Position numbers and translations under genes: made by a program. The notes beneath the pieces were generated by a model that worked only from the letters and a program-made list of their open reading frames with translations, was not told where the DNA came from and did no database searches. 64,000 nucleotides of DNA from Mesomycoplasma hyopneumoniae J. GTDB taxonomy: Bacteria > Bacillota_I > Bacilli_A > Mycoplasmatales > Metamycoplasmataceae. Positions 50,906 through 62,807 of this stretch are shown here, in pieces. The stretch covers positions 434,001 through 498,000 of the forward strand of contig NC_007295.1 in assembly GCF_000008205.1 (NCBI RefSeq). The letters are read 5' to 3'. Each line of letters begins with the position of its first letter. Within the stretch, counting starts at the first letter, position 1.

Positions 50906-52891
50906 TTAGTTTTCCTTAAATACAGTATGTGTCACTGCAATAGAATCATCTACTGAATTTTCAAATAAAGAACTTTTGTATTTTTTAACTATATATCTAT
51001 AAATTCCAGAATCTTGAACTTTAAATTTAATTAATTCTACATTACTGTTGATACTTAATGATGAACTTACACTTTGTCAATATCCTCTACTATCTAATTT
51101 TTCTAATACTAAATCATAGTCAGTGAATAAAGCTTGATTTTGACGTTTTTTAGTTTCTTCAAGTTTCAATCTATTTTCGTTTATATGTTTACTTTTTCAA
51201 TCGCTTAGTTTTAGTTCATAATCAATTCCCTGAGCAGTTTGTTTTGCAAGTGCTCATGTTGGAAATAATCATTCTCATCAATTTGGATGTTGTAATTCTG
51301 GTTTATTCTCGTTTTCTTTTAGCAATCCTGAGTTAAACATTCAACTAAGTGCTATATTTATTTGTTCTCCAGCTTGTAAATTTAAATGTGAGCTTTCAAA
51401 TATACCGCCATCCACATCGGATTTAATAACAGATTTAGTATTAATATTTCAGCTGCTTCTTGCATTTTTTCAACATCTATTAAACCTGCTCCATAAGTTG
51501 AATCAAAACCATTTCCTTTTTTATTTAAATTTTTGTATTTAGGTAAATGTGCAGAGGCAGCTAGAATAGACATTGCAGATGGTACTCTAAATTGATCATT
51601 ATTTAATCAAGAAAATTTATCAAAAATATATGAAATAGCACCAGTAACTACAGGAGCAGCAAAACTAGTACCTCTGATTTCATCATTATTCTCTAAGAGT
51701 ATCTCCCCTGGTGCAACAACTAAAGGTTTAGGTAAGTTTAAATGGTTAGACTCTAGTTCTCTGTTAGAAAAGTTCGAAATTTCAATGTCATTTAAAAAAG
51801 AGTTTTCTCTATATTTTGTTGATCCGACAGAAATTGCGTTATATGCTAATTGAGTGCTGTCATTTCCCTTTTTTATTTTGTTTGTTATGACCATTTCCAG
51901 CAGCGAAAACATTAACTACACCATATTTTCTTGAAATATAATCTATGAAAAAACTATCATCATCATAAGGGAGAGAGTAATCAGCAGTTGGTCCATAGCT
52001 ATGGTTAATAAACTTTACATTATTTTTTAAAACCAATCATTCAAGAGCGTTTTGTCAATTAAAGTTATTAGAACTAAAACTTGTGAAATAAATTTGTCCA
52101 TTTGAATTTATTCCGTTTTTACCTGCTGCAACCATTGATACATTAGTCCCATGTGTATCATTTAAATTTTCTGGAGTAAATAATTTAACTTCAGGTGTAT
52201 GTACAAATTTATAATTTCTTTGTAATTGAGTTGTACCTACTTCTAAAATTCCTATTTTTGAACCTTTTCTGTGATATTTAAAAAATTCTGTTTGCTTTTC
52301 AGGATTTAAATTTATTTCTTTTAAAAGTAGTTTTTTATTAATGTCTGAAAATCTAGAAATATAATAGCCATTCTGTTCATTTTGGGAAACTACATCATTA
52401 TTTTTGATAATAACTTTTTTATAAAAAACAATTCTTTTTACAAAATCTAATGTATCAACATATTTGATAAATTCTTTAGATTTTTCTACATCATTAAAGT
52501 AAAATCAAACAATAGGTAGCATTGCACTAGTTTGAATTTTTCAATTTATGTTTTTGTTTTTAAAGCCTCTTTTTATTTTATTTAGAAGAGAATCTATTCT
52601 TTCATCTAAATTTCCTTTTTCATTAAAAACATCTAAATATAGTTTTAATTCAATTGTATCAGATACCTTGTCTGATAATTTTTTTCCATCAGTAGATTTG
52701 GAAGTTGGAATTTTCCAATCATTAACAACAAATTTTTTACTTGCAAAATTTATTGTTGCTAATTTTTCATTATTAATTAAGTTTTTATTTTGATTAAATG
52801 AAAAAATAGGTACAAAAACTAACGAAGTTATTGTACCTATCGCAAATGAAAATTGAAAAAATTTTTTTACTTTAAGCATATAATTCTCCAA
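50906..52891 (-). pseudogene. subtilisin-like (S8) serine protease with two compensating frameshifts
   Basis: About 660 residues if repaired. An N-terminal signal segment (FFQFSFAIGTITSLVFVPIF), a propeptide-like region, then S8 motifs: HGTNVSMVAAG with His at residue 247, FINHSYGP, and GTSFAAPVVTG with the Ser. At the Asp position the sequence is KIGILEVGTT, with Glu217. From about 51880 to 51440 the frame is shifted by one: first in an A-rich stretch near 51878, returning near 51440. N- and C-terminal parts share one frame. This could be decay, phase variation or base-calling error. The C-terminal about 180 residues are a beta-rich outside domain. Confidence 0.72.
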
Positions 52892-55141
<2,250 letters not shown>

Positions 55142-55142
<1 letters not shown>

Positions 55143-56200
55143 TGTATTTAGATAGATGTCCAAAAAAACGTTGTTAAAAAATTATTTAAAAAAGCGCGTA
55201 ATTCTCTTAGTAAAGAAAAAAAGAAGCAATTTATTTTAAAGCCCCAACTGGTTCTGGAAAAACTTTTATGATGATCAATTTCATTGATTATTTAATTACT
55301 TGAAGTAAATCTCAAGATAAGCTTAAACTTGTTTTTGTTATTGCTACCTTATCAAGTGCTAATCTCCCTGGGCAAATCCAGGAAAGTTTTCTAAAATATA
55401 AAAATTATATTAATAATAAAAATCTAAAAATTCATCGTATTTAAAGTCCTTCAAATCAAAGACAAGTACAAAAATCGAAAAAAATTATAAATTTTATGCA
55501 GAAGTCCATAATGTTTATATTATCGGCTCGGCTTCATTTCGGAAAAATTCAATTCTTCGCCAAGAAGAAGCAATTGAATCATTTTTGGTCGAGATCAAAT
55601 CTAAAAATTATAAATTAGTATATATCCGCGATGAGACTCATATCGGAGGCGATCTAAAAATCAGAACTAATAAAGATGATCCTTTTTTTGAAGAAAAAAT
55701 GCAAAATAGTGCTAATTTTGTCTTTAAAATGACAGCAAACCCTGATCAAAAACATAATCTAATCGAATTAAGTGAAAAAGAACTAAATGGCGATAAAATA
55801 AAACTGCTAAAAACAAAAAAATACTATAATTTAGGGCTTAAGTCAAATTTAGAATATGATAATGAAATAATTCTTAATGCCACTTGTAATTTATCTTGAG
55901 ATTAAAACTTATAAAAATGATAATGATGAGCAAAAAACCGAAAAATTATATGAAAACTATAACGAATATATTAAAACAAATTCCGATAGCAATATTAAAT
56001 TAACAATGGTCACATGTTTTGTTGATATTCACAAAAATGTTCGAGAAAAAGCGCTATATTTTTCCGGGGCCTGATCAATTTACAAGTTAAACTCAAAACT
56101 AAATGACATAAATCCAAACCAGAAAGATCTTCATGATATAATAAAAAGTAATTCTATTCTAAGTTTATTTGAAGCTTTTAAGTTATTAATCAAAATGAAG
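55142..56200 (+). pseudogene. type III res remnant
   Basis: Broken relative of the intact Res at 40947. The order is preserved: KAPTGSGKTFMMINFIDY near 55240 (frame shifted from the first ATG), LVFVIATLSSANLPGQI, a stop near 55441, then LVYIRDETHIGG with DETH in place of DEAH and MTANPDQKHNL. It ends after a fragment KNVREKALYFSGAWS without the C-terminal helicase motif VI or nuclease domain. Several frameshifts and loss of about 60 percent of the length mean no restriction activity. It belonged to mod3. Confidence 0.8.
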
Positions 56201-56207
56201 GAAAATG

Positions 56208-56232
56208 CCCATATTTTTTTAAAAAATATGGG
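56208..56232. terminator. hairpin at end of island
   Basis: CCCATATTTTTT pairs with AAAAAATATGGG, loop very short. It separates the res remnant from the convergent membrane-protein gene. Confidence 0.6.
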
Positions 56233-56300
56233 AATTTTTGCAAAAAACATTAATTTTTTTGCAAAAATTTAAAAAACAGGAAATATAAAACTAAGAAAAA

Positions 56301-57680
56301 CTAGTAATATTTTTTCATATCATTACTAACAGAATTAAAAACAAAACCAACTAGCTTATCTTGTTCTTCAATTGGTAAATTTGGATTAGTTTTTATTACA
56401 TTATATGCATAAATAAAGGCAGGATGGAGCGAGTTACTAAGTGGTCGCCCAATTTGATATAGATTACACCATTTTGCATTTAATTTTTTGCGTAAGGTTT
56501 CATCAACAACTTTTATTCGGTATTCCTTGACTAAATTAAGATAAGAAAAAATTTTAAAAATTCCAAATGTGAGTCAAAAATTTTTAACGCATTCCGATCA
56601 TTTAATCGGTATAAAAAAACAAATTCCAAAGAAATAACTCAATGTAGGAAATCAAGAAATATAATATAGAATTTCGATATAATTATTAGTTATCTTTAAA
56701 ATATTTTCGTTTATGATAAAAAATATTAATTTATCGGTAAAAAGTGGGCTTAATAAAAAAATTAGTCTTACTAAATAGTTGGTTAATAAAAAAGACGAGT
56801 CTAAAATATAATAAAATATAATTTTTTGGCTTTTTTGCCGATTTTTGGAATTATTAAAATAAATTAGAACTTGAATAATCATCAAAAAGGCGATAAAAGA
56901 ACTAACAAATACGATATATGGTCAAAAAATAAAATTACCAAAACCAGCAAAAATTAATCAAAAGATTAACATCAAAAATGAGACAAAAAAGGTTATAATT
57001 GTATAATAGACCGATTTTGCCGTAAAAGAAATATTTTTTCAAAGCTTTTCAAGGGGATTTAGCTTTTTTTCTAGAGTTTTTTCATGTTTTTGAAAAATTT
57101 CAAAATTTAGTTGATAAAAACTATTGATCCAGCTTGTATGTTGTTCGCGATAATTCATTTTTGCGTTTAGATCAGAAATTTCAACAACTGATTTTGTATC
57201 GGCAAGATAATTAAAGAATTGATTTTCATCTTCATGTAACAGGTTTGAATAGTTTTTTTTTACCTTTTTTGTAGTTTTTTTTGGCTCGACAAACACATTA
57301 TTTATATTTTTTTCTTGTTTATCCTGTCCTGCTTGAAATGTAGTTCTATTTTCCAAATAATTTGCATAATTTGCACTATTTTTAGTCTGACTATAATATT
57401 CAGGACTATTTTTTGCCTCAATTTCATTTTGATTTAAATTAACTTCAGCTTCCTGAATGTTTCCATCAAATGGGTTAGGGTTGCTTAATTTTTGTTCTTT
57501 TACATAATTTGCTTTTTGAAAGTTGCTATTTTGCTGATAATTACGGTCGCGGGAGGCAAAATTACTATTTTGACTTTTGATATTACTGTTTTGACTAGGG
57601 TTTCTAGGGATGAAAAAATTTGATTGTTTTGCCTCCTTAAATTTAGAGTTTGCCTTATTTTGGTCCTGGTTTCAATTCAT
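56301..57680 (-). CDS. membrane protein with Gln/Asn-rich N-terminus
   Basis: 459 residues. Residues 1-110 are low-complexity, rich in Asn and Gln (MNWNQDQNKANSKFKEAKQS), then a basic stretch KKTTKKVKKNY. Residues about 215-345 contain four to five membrane spans, followed by a cytoplasmic C-terminal domain (RKKLNAKWCNLYQIGRPLSN). No family is recognised. RBS AAGGGG lies seven bases before the ATG. It is convergent with the island and divergent from mraZ, so it stands alone. TGA is Trp in several places. Confidence 0.75.
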
Positions 57681-58400
57681 AAAACCCCTTTTTCCTCAAT
57701 TTTTTACTTGTTTACTATTTTATTTTATTTTATTTAATTTTACCATAAATAGCTGATTAAGTTAGCCTAATTTTTGGGCAAAGTTAAAAAAAACTATTAA
57801 CCTAAAAATTCATAATCTGTTTTAAACCTTAATGTAGTTTAAGTATTTTTACAAAAATTAACCGAATAAAACAAATTTAGCTAAATTTTCCTAAATTTTT
57901 CCACTGGATAAATTATAGTTGATAAAATTAGAATTTAAATTTAATTACTTTGAATTTAATATAGAACTATTTTTTTATAAAATTTACTTATTTATATTAT
58001 ATAGGCAAAAACAGGATTTAATTGTTTTATTTACTGAATTTTTAATTTTATATTTGAAATTAAGTTTCAAATTAAATAAAAATTTATAAAAAACAAGACT
58101 TTTTTATAAATTTTTCTAAAAAAATGAAATTTTCGAAAAATAAAAATTAAACAAAAATCTTTTTTCAGAGAAAAATTACCTAGAAATTAATTACTCAAAT
58201 TTTTTTATTAATTACCACTTTTGACTAAAAATTTGCAATTTTTTCTAAAAAATTAACCACAAAGTTATCTAATTTTAATAATTAAGCTAATTTTTGGTCA
58301 TTTTTACTCCACTTAACTAATTTTTATATAAAGAATTTTTATTTTTTTTCGGTCGACTTATTTTAGTAAAAAGTAATTTGTAAAAATAAAAAAAATATTT
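57681..58400. other. AT-rich gap upstream of mraZ
   Basis: About 780 bases up to mraZ. There is no credible gene, tRNA or strong hairpin. Only isolated AT runs and a few TTATC-like words are seen, not a cluster of DnaA boxes. Confidence 0.6.
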
Positions 58401-58421
58401 TTTTGGTTTTTTTTCTTTGTT

Positions 58422-58446
58422 AGTGTATAATTGTGGTTGATAGTGG
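58422..58446 (+). promoter_or_regulatory. MraZ operator overlapping the mraZ promoter
   Basis: Three direct repeats, AGTGT (58422), TGTGG (58432) and AGTGG (58442), are spaced exactly ten bases apart. The -10 hexamer TATAAT (58426-58431) lies between the first and second. Spacing and GTGG-like core fit the known three-repeat MraZ binding sites. MraZ likely regulates its own operon. Confidence 0.8.
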
Positions 58447-58458
58447 AGACAAGCGGAA

Positions 58459-58899
58459 ATGTTTGGAACTGTTTTTAGAATATTAGACGAGAAAAATAGA
58501 ATTGTAATGCCTCCTGCTTTTCGAAATGAACTTGAAGGCGACTTTTATATTTCTGCTAATTTGGAGAAAATCCTTGAAATCAGAAGCCAGACAGAATTTG
58601 ACTTGTTAGCCCAAAAAATAGGAAAAGCAAATTCACTCGATCCTAAACTTCGTGATTTTGCAAGATATTTTTTTGGGAATACAGTCAAAGTTTCTGCTGA
58701 TAAACAAGGACGATTTTTGATCCCGAAAAATCTTCTTGATCTTGCCACTATCAGTAAAAATTTATATTTAATTGGGGTTAATAACAAAATTGAAATTTGA
58801 CCAGAACAAAGATACGAACAATTTTATGCAAAATTTTCTGATAGCGAAATGACCGCTGATCTTGAAAAAGAGTTGCTAAAATCGGGAGTTGAATTATAA
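58459..58899 (+). CDS. mraZ: transcriptional regulator MraZ
   Basis: 146 residues with two AbrB-like half-domains: MFGTVFRILDEKNRIVMPPA near the start (the DxKGR-type block reads DEKNR here) and VSADKQGRFLIPKNLLD in the second half. It forms a ring-shaped oligomer that binds repeated sites upstream of the dcw operon; three such repeats lie just before it. A TGA-Trp at 58798 is crossed to reach the true end. The rsmH ATG follows one base after its stop. First gene of the mraZ-rsmH-ftsZ cluster. Confidence 0.92.
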
Positions 58900-58900
58900 A

Positions 58901-59791
58901 ATGCATGTTCCAGTTTTGTTAGAGGAACTTATTTTAGCCCTGGAAATTAACCCAAAAGGATTTTATGTTGATTTAACTTTAGGACGCGGCGGACATTCCT
59001 TAGCGATTCTTGAAAAAATTAGTAATGGAAAATTGGTTGTTTTTGATAAAGACCAGGATGCCTTAGATCAAACAAGACCAAAATTATTGGCATATAAGCA
59101 AAACATTGAAATTATTTGGTCAGATTTTTCCAGATTTGATTTCTATCTTGAAAATTTAGGAATTCAATTTGTTGATGGATTTATCATCGATTTAGGAGTC
59201 TCATCTCCGCAGATTGATGATCCCGAGCGGGGATTTTCATATTCTAAAGATGGCAATTTAGATATGCGAATGGATAAGAGTCAAAAACTTAGTGCTTTTA
59301 TTGTTCTTAATGAATATCCCTATGAAAAATTAGTTGAAATTTTCTTTAAATATGGCCAGATTCCCTATGCACGCGAAATTGCCAGAGCAATTATTAACTC
59401 TCGCCCTTTGAAGACTACTTTTGAGCTGGTGAATCTTGTAAAAAAAGTAATTCCTGCGCTGGTGTTAGTTAAAAAAAATTTTATAAAAAATGTTTTTCAG
59501 GCTGTTCGGATTGAAGTTAATAATGAACTTGATTCCTTGCAAAAGTTGTTAGAAAAGTTACCAAAATTTTTAAAGCAAGGATCAAAAGTAGCAATTATTA
59601 CCTTTCATTCGTTAGAGGATCGAATCGTTAAAAAAGCATTTTTGGATCTAATTAGAAAAGACAAACTGGAATTTTTTCAAAAAGGTTTACCAAAATTTTC
59701 TATGAAAGTTTTCCGACCAAAAGCTAATGAATTAAAGTCAAATCCGCGAGCAAAATCAGCAAAATTACGACTTCTTTTAAAAAATAGATAA
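58901..59791 (+). CDS. rsmH: 16S rRNA m4C1402 methyltransferase RsmH
   Basis: 296 residues. Family blocks: MHVPVLLEELILAL, VDLTLGRGGHSLAIL (S-adenosylmethionine site), GFIIDLGVSSPQIDDPERGF, LDMRMDKSQ and the late IITFHSLEDRIVKKAF. It methylates N4 of cytidine 1402 in 16S rRNA. The ATG at 58901 starts one base after the mraZ stop; GGGAG in the mraZ end serves as RBS. It precedes ftsZ by 30 bases. Confidence 0.94.
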   Translation: MHVPVLLEELILALEINPKGFYVDLTLGRGGHSLAILEKISNGKLVVFDKDQDALDQTRPKLLAYKQNIEIIWSDFSRFDFYLENLGIQFVDGFIIDLGVSSPQIDDPERGFSYSKDGNLDMRMDKSQKLSAFIVLNEYPYEKLVEIFFKYGQIPYAREIARAIINSRPLKTTFELVNLVKKVIPALVLVKKNFIKNVFQAVRIEVNNELDSLQKLLEKLPKFLKQGSKVAIITFHSLEDRIVKKAFLDLIRKDKLEFFQKGLPKFSMKVFRPKANELKSNPRAKSAKLRLLLKNR

Positions 59792-59821
59792 AAATTGGAA
59801 CCAAAAAAAGGTAGAAATACT

Positions 59822-60805
59822 ATGGAAAAATGTAGTAAAATTATGCTAATGGGATTAGGTGATTTTGGATCAAAAATTGTTGAGTCAATCAATTTTGATC
59901 AAGCTAGTTTTCCAAAATTTTTTATTAATTCAGCTGATGAATATACAAATTCCAATTTTTTAAATAGGCAAAATTCACTAATTATTCCACAATCAAATTT
60001 TAGATATAACTGACAAAAAGCAAATCGGGCTATTTTAGATAAAAGTTTAGAAATTAAATTGGCCCTTGTCAATGTTAGAATTTTGTTTTTGATTGTTGGT
60101 CTTGGTGGCGCAACTGGTTCAGGTTTTAGTCTTGCCATTGCAAATATTGCCCAAAAAATGGGAATTATCGTAATTGTAATTGCAACAAATCCTTTAGAAA
60201 ATGAATCAAAAATTCGCCAGCAAACGAGTTTTGATGTTCTCAGTGAGCTAAAAAAAGTAGTGGATTCATTAATTATAATATCAAATGAGCAAATAAGCGA
60301 AAATTATTCTGGCTTTTTTCTTGAAAATATATTTAAGTTAATAACCACAAATATTCAAGCCAAAATTGGAATTATTCTTAAGGCTTTCTGCCAAAACAAT
60401 GCATTAGTTCATGTTAATAATTCAATCAGCGAGTCGATTCTTGCAAATAATAACTTTGTTTTCGTTACCTCAGCAATCGCTAAGGGTGAAAATCGGGGAA
60501 TTATTGCAACTAAAAAGGCACTTAAAAACCATTTTGTCGAATTTGATCTTTTCGCTGCGGAAGAAATGTTAGTAACAATAACAGCAGATAATTCGATTTT
60601 ACAAGCCGAAATTAGCGATATTCTTAACATTATCCGCAAAAATTTCAATCAAGATTTAAAATTTTCATACGGACTTTATCAAAATCCGCAATTAGGAAAT
60701 CAGGTTGAAATCGGCATTATCGCATCACAAAAAAAGCATAGTTATGAAAGTAAAAAAGCAGCAAAATTAAATCTTGCTTTCGATAACGCATTTAATATCT
60801 TTTAA
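59822..60805 (+). CDS. ftsZ: divergent FtsZ
   Basis: 327 residues, in the usual ftsZ position after mraZ and rsmH. The N-terminus IMLMGLGDFGSKIVESINFD replaces the normal GVGGAGGNAV block. The tubulin signature is GLGGATGSGFS (normally GGGTGTG). IVIVIATNPLENESKIRQ corresponds to the T4-T5 region. The catalytic T7 loop (NxDxxD) is hard to find, and the short C-terminus lacks the conserved membrane-adaptor peptide. No ftsA is present. RBS AAAGGT before ATG 59822. It may bind GTP weakly; division role is inferred from position. Confidence 0.78.
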
Positions 60806-60848
60806 AAAAATTCAGTTTTAAAATTTATTTACCTTTTAAATAAAAAAA

Positions 60849-60918
60849 TAAACACCTTTCTAAAATTATAAAAATTAAAAGTTTGCAAACCATAATTTTA
60901 TAATAAAAAGGTGTTTTT
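60849..60918 (+). terminator. long hairpin after ftsZ
   Basis: AAACACCTTT (60850-60859) pairs with AAAAGGTGTTT (60906-60917), extended inward by TAAAATTAT with ATAATTTTA and capped by GTTTGCAAAC. It is followed by T7. Loop bulges make it imperfect but it is a strong terminator. Confidence 0.75.
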
Positions 60919-60949
60919 TTTATAATTTTTTTAAAAAAATTTTTTTTAC

Positions 60950-60977
60950 TTGCAAACTATAAAAAATATAGTATAAT
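60950..60977 (+). promoter_or_regulatory. promoter of pncB operon
   Basis: TTGCAA (60950-60955), 16-base spacer and TATAAT (60972-60977). The start is expected near 60984, giving a 50-base leader before ATG 61034. Confidence 0.75.
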
Positions 60978-61033
60978 AAATATACGTAATTTTTCGCTCC
61001 TTTTTTAAATGGGGCTTTGATTTTAAAACTATT

Positions 61034-62047
61034 ATGTCTAAATGAAACAAAAATAAATATATATCCGATTATTTTTTAGATAGTCAAAAAGTTCTTGCAA
61101 AATTTAACCCAAACAACATCGTCATTTTACAATTTTTTCAACGCCGCGAATTTGCTATTCTTGCTGGAATGAAAGAAGTTATTGAATTACTAAAAGAAAA
61201 TACCGATTATAAAAAGTATAAAATTCGCTATTTAAAAGATGGCAGCCGTCTTGGGAGGAAAGAAATTGTCCTTGAATTAGAGGGTCCGATTCATTTATTT
61301 GGTCATTTTGAAGGGATGATTGATGGAATTCTTGCCCGTTCAACCTCAATTGCCACAAACGCTTATTTATGCAAAAGAGCAGCTAACAATAAGGATATTA
61401 TTTTTATGGCTGATCGTTCTGATCATTATCTTATGCATGAAATTGATGGAAAAGCAGCCCGAATTGGCGGGATAAATCTTTTTTCTAATCAAGCTCAAGC
61501 AGGAAATGTCAGCTTAGAAAATTTTGGTTCAATGCCTCATTTTTTAATCCAAAATTTTCAAGGAAATTTAATCGAGGCTTGTAGGGCATATGCAAAAGTT
61601 TTTCCCGAAAAAGAATTAGTTGCGCTTGTTGATTTTAACAACGATGTTTTAACTGCCGCCCTTGAAGTGCTTGCCGAATTCGGGCCAAAATTAGCGGGTG
61701 TGCGAATTGATACATCTAAAAATATTGCAGATAAAATGTTTGTAGATCCCCAAAGTGATGAATTTGGAATTAATGCAAAATTAGTTAAAAAATTACGGCA
61801 AGAACTTGATAAAAACAACGGCCAACACGTAAAAATTATCGTTTCCTCCGGGCTTAATCCTCAGAAAATTAAAAAACTAGAAGAAGAAAATGCGCCAAGT
61901 GATGCCTATGGAGTCGGTGAATTTATGCTTCAGCTTCGGCACCATTTTAGTGCTGATGCTACCGTTTTAAACAATGAAAAAATCGCTAAGTTTGGCCGCT
62001 TTTATCGAAAAAATCCAAAATTAATCAGTCTTGTTAATGAAAAATAA
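61034..62047 (+). CDS. pncB: nicotinate phosphoribosyltransferase
   Basis: 337 residues; makes nicotinate mononucleotide from nicotinate and PRPP, the entry to NAD salvage. Family features: FFQRREFAILAGMKEVIELL near the start, EGPIHLFGHFEGMIDGILAR, the autophosphorylated-histidine region MADRSDHYLMHEIDGKAA, VALVDFNNDV, GVRIDTSKN, and IIVSSGLNPQKIKKLEEE with GVGEFM. Shorter than E. coli PncB (about 400), as usual in mycoplasmas. Its stop overlaps the ATG of the next gene by 11 bases. Confidence 0.9.
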
Positions 62048-62807
62048 TCTTGAACTGAATAATTTAGGTTATAATGACGATCTAAAAATTTGACAAGATA
62101 AAACTAGCTTTAATTATTCAGTTGATACAATTTTGCTCGGAAATTTCCTTACTTTATCAAAAAAAATTAAAAAAGCACTAGAAATTGGCACAAATAATGG
62201 CGCTTTGGCAATTTTAGTTGCTCATCGCAAATCTTTGCTTGAAATTGATGCACTCGAAATTAATGAAAACGCTATAAAAATAGCCCAAAAAAATGTTGAA
62301 CTAAACAAAAAAGGTTCACAAATCAGGCTTATTCATATGGATTTTAACCATTTTTGACCTTTGCATAATCAAAAACAGTTGCAAAAATATGACCTAATTT
62401 TTGCAAATCCGCCTTATTTTAAAATCGGAACTAAAAAATTAAAAAAGGTTAATTCCGATTTTTTAAATGCCATCTATGAATTTAGTCTTAATTTATCACA
62501 GTTGATTTCAGGTGCAAGTAAAATTATCCAACAAAAAGGCAAGCTTGCATTAGTCTTGCCAATTGAACGTTTTGTTGATCTAATTGAACTATTAAGAGAA
62601 AATCATTTTGAACCCAAAAAAATTCAGTTTATAATGACCCGGGTTGGCTCAAGTCCCAAATTTGCACTGGTTGAATCGGAATTTAAAGGGCAATGAGGGA
62701 CAAACTATCTTCATAATCTTTATCTTCACCCGCAAAATAAAAATTTACATATCTATCGTAGAGAAATTCAAAGATTATATGTTGCAAGAAAGGTCAAAGA
62801 TGACTAA
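62037..62807 (+). CDS. tRNA1(Val) adenine-N6 methyltransferase-like protein
   Basis: 256 residues, COG4123 (TrmN6/YfiC-like) methyltransferase. S-adenosylmethionine site ALEIGTNNGALAILVAHR, acidic loop IDALEINENAIKIAQKN, and catalytic FANPPYFKIG. The start SVDTILLGNFL matches the family's DA-LL block. It overlaps pncB by 11 bases and metG by 8, so the three genes are coupled. It likely methylates adenine-37 of a tRNA. Confidence 0.85.

Noticed and set aside
50906-52891. MIB-MIP immunoglobulin-cleaving system
   Set aside because: Those proteases and binders have other domain types. Here the protease has S8 motifs and the partners are 245-290 residues without the expected architecture.
57681-58458. 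Replication origin in the gap before mraZ
   Set aside because: AT-rich, but no cluster of DnaA boxes (TTATCCACA) and no dnaA or dnaN nearby.
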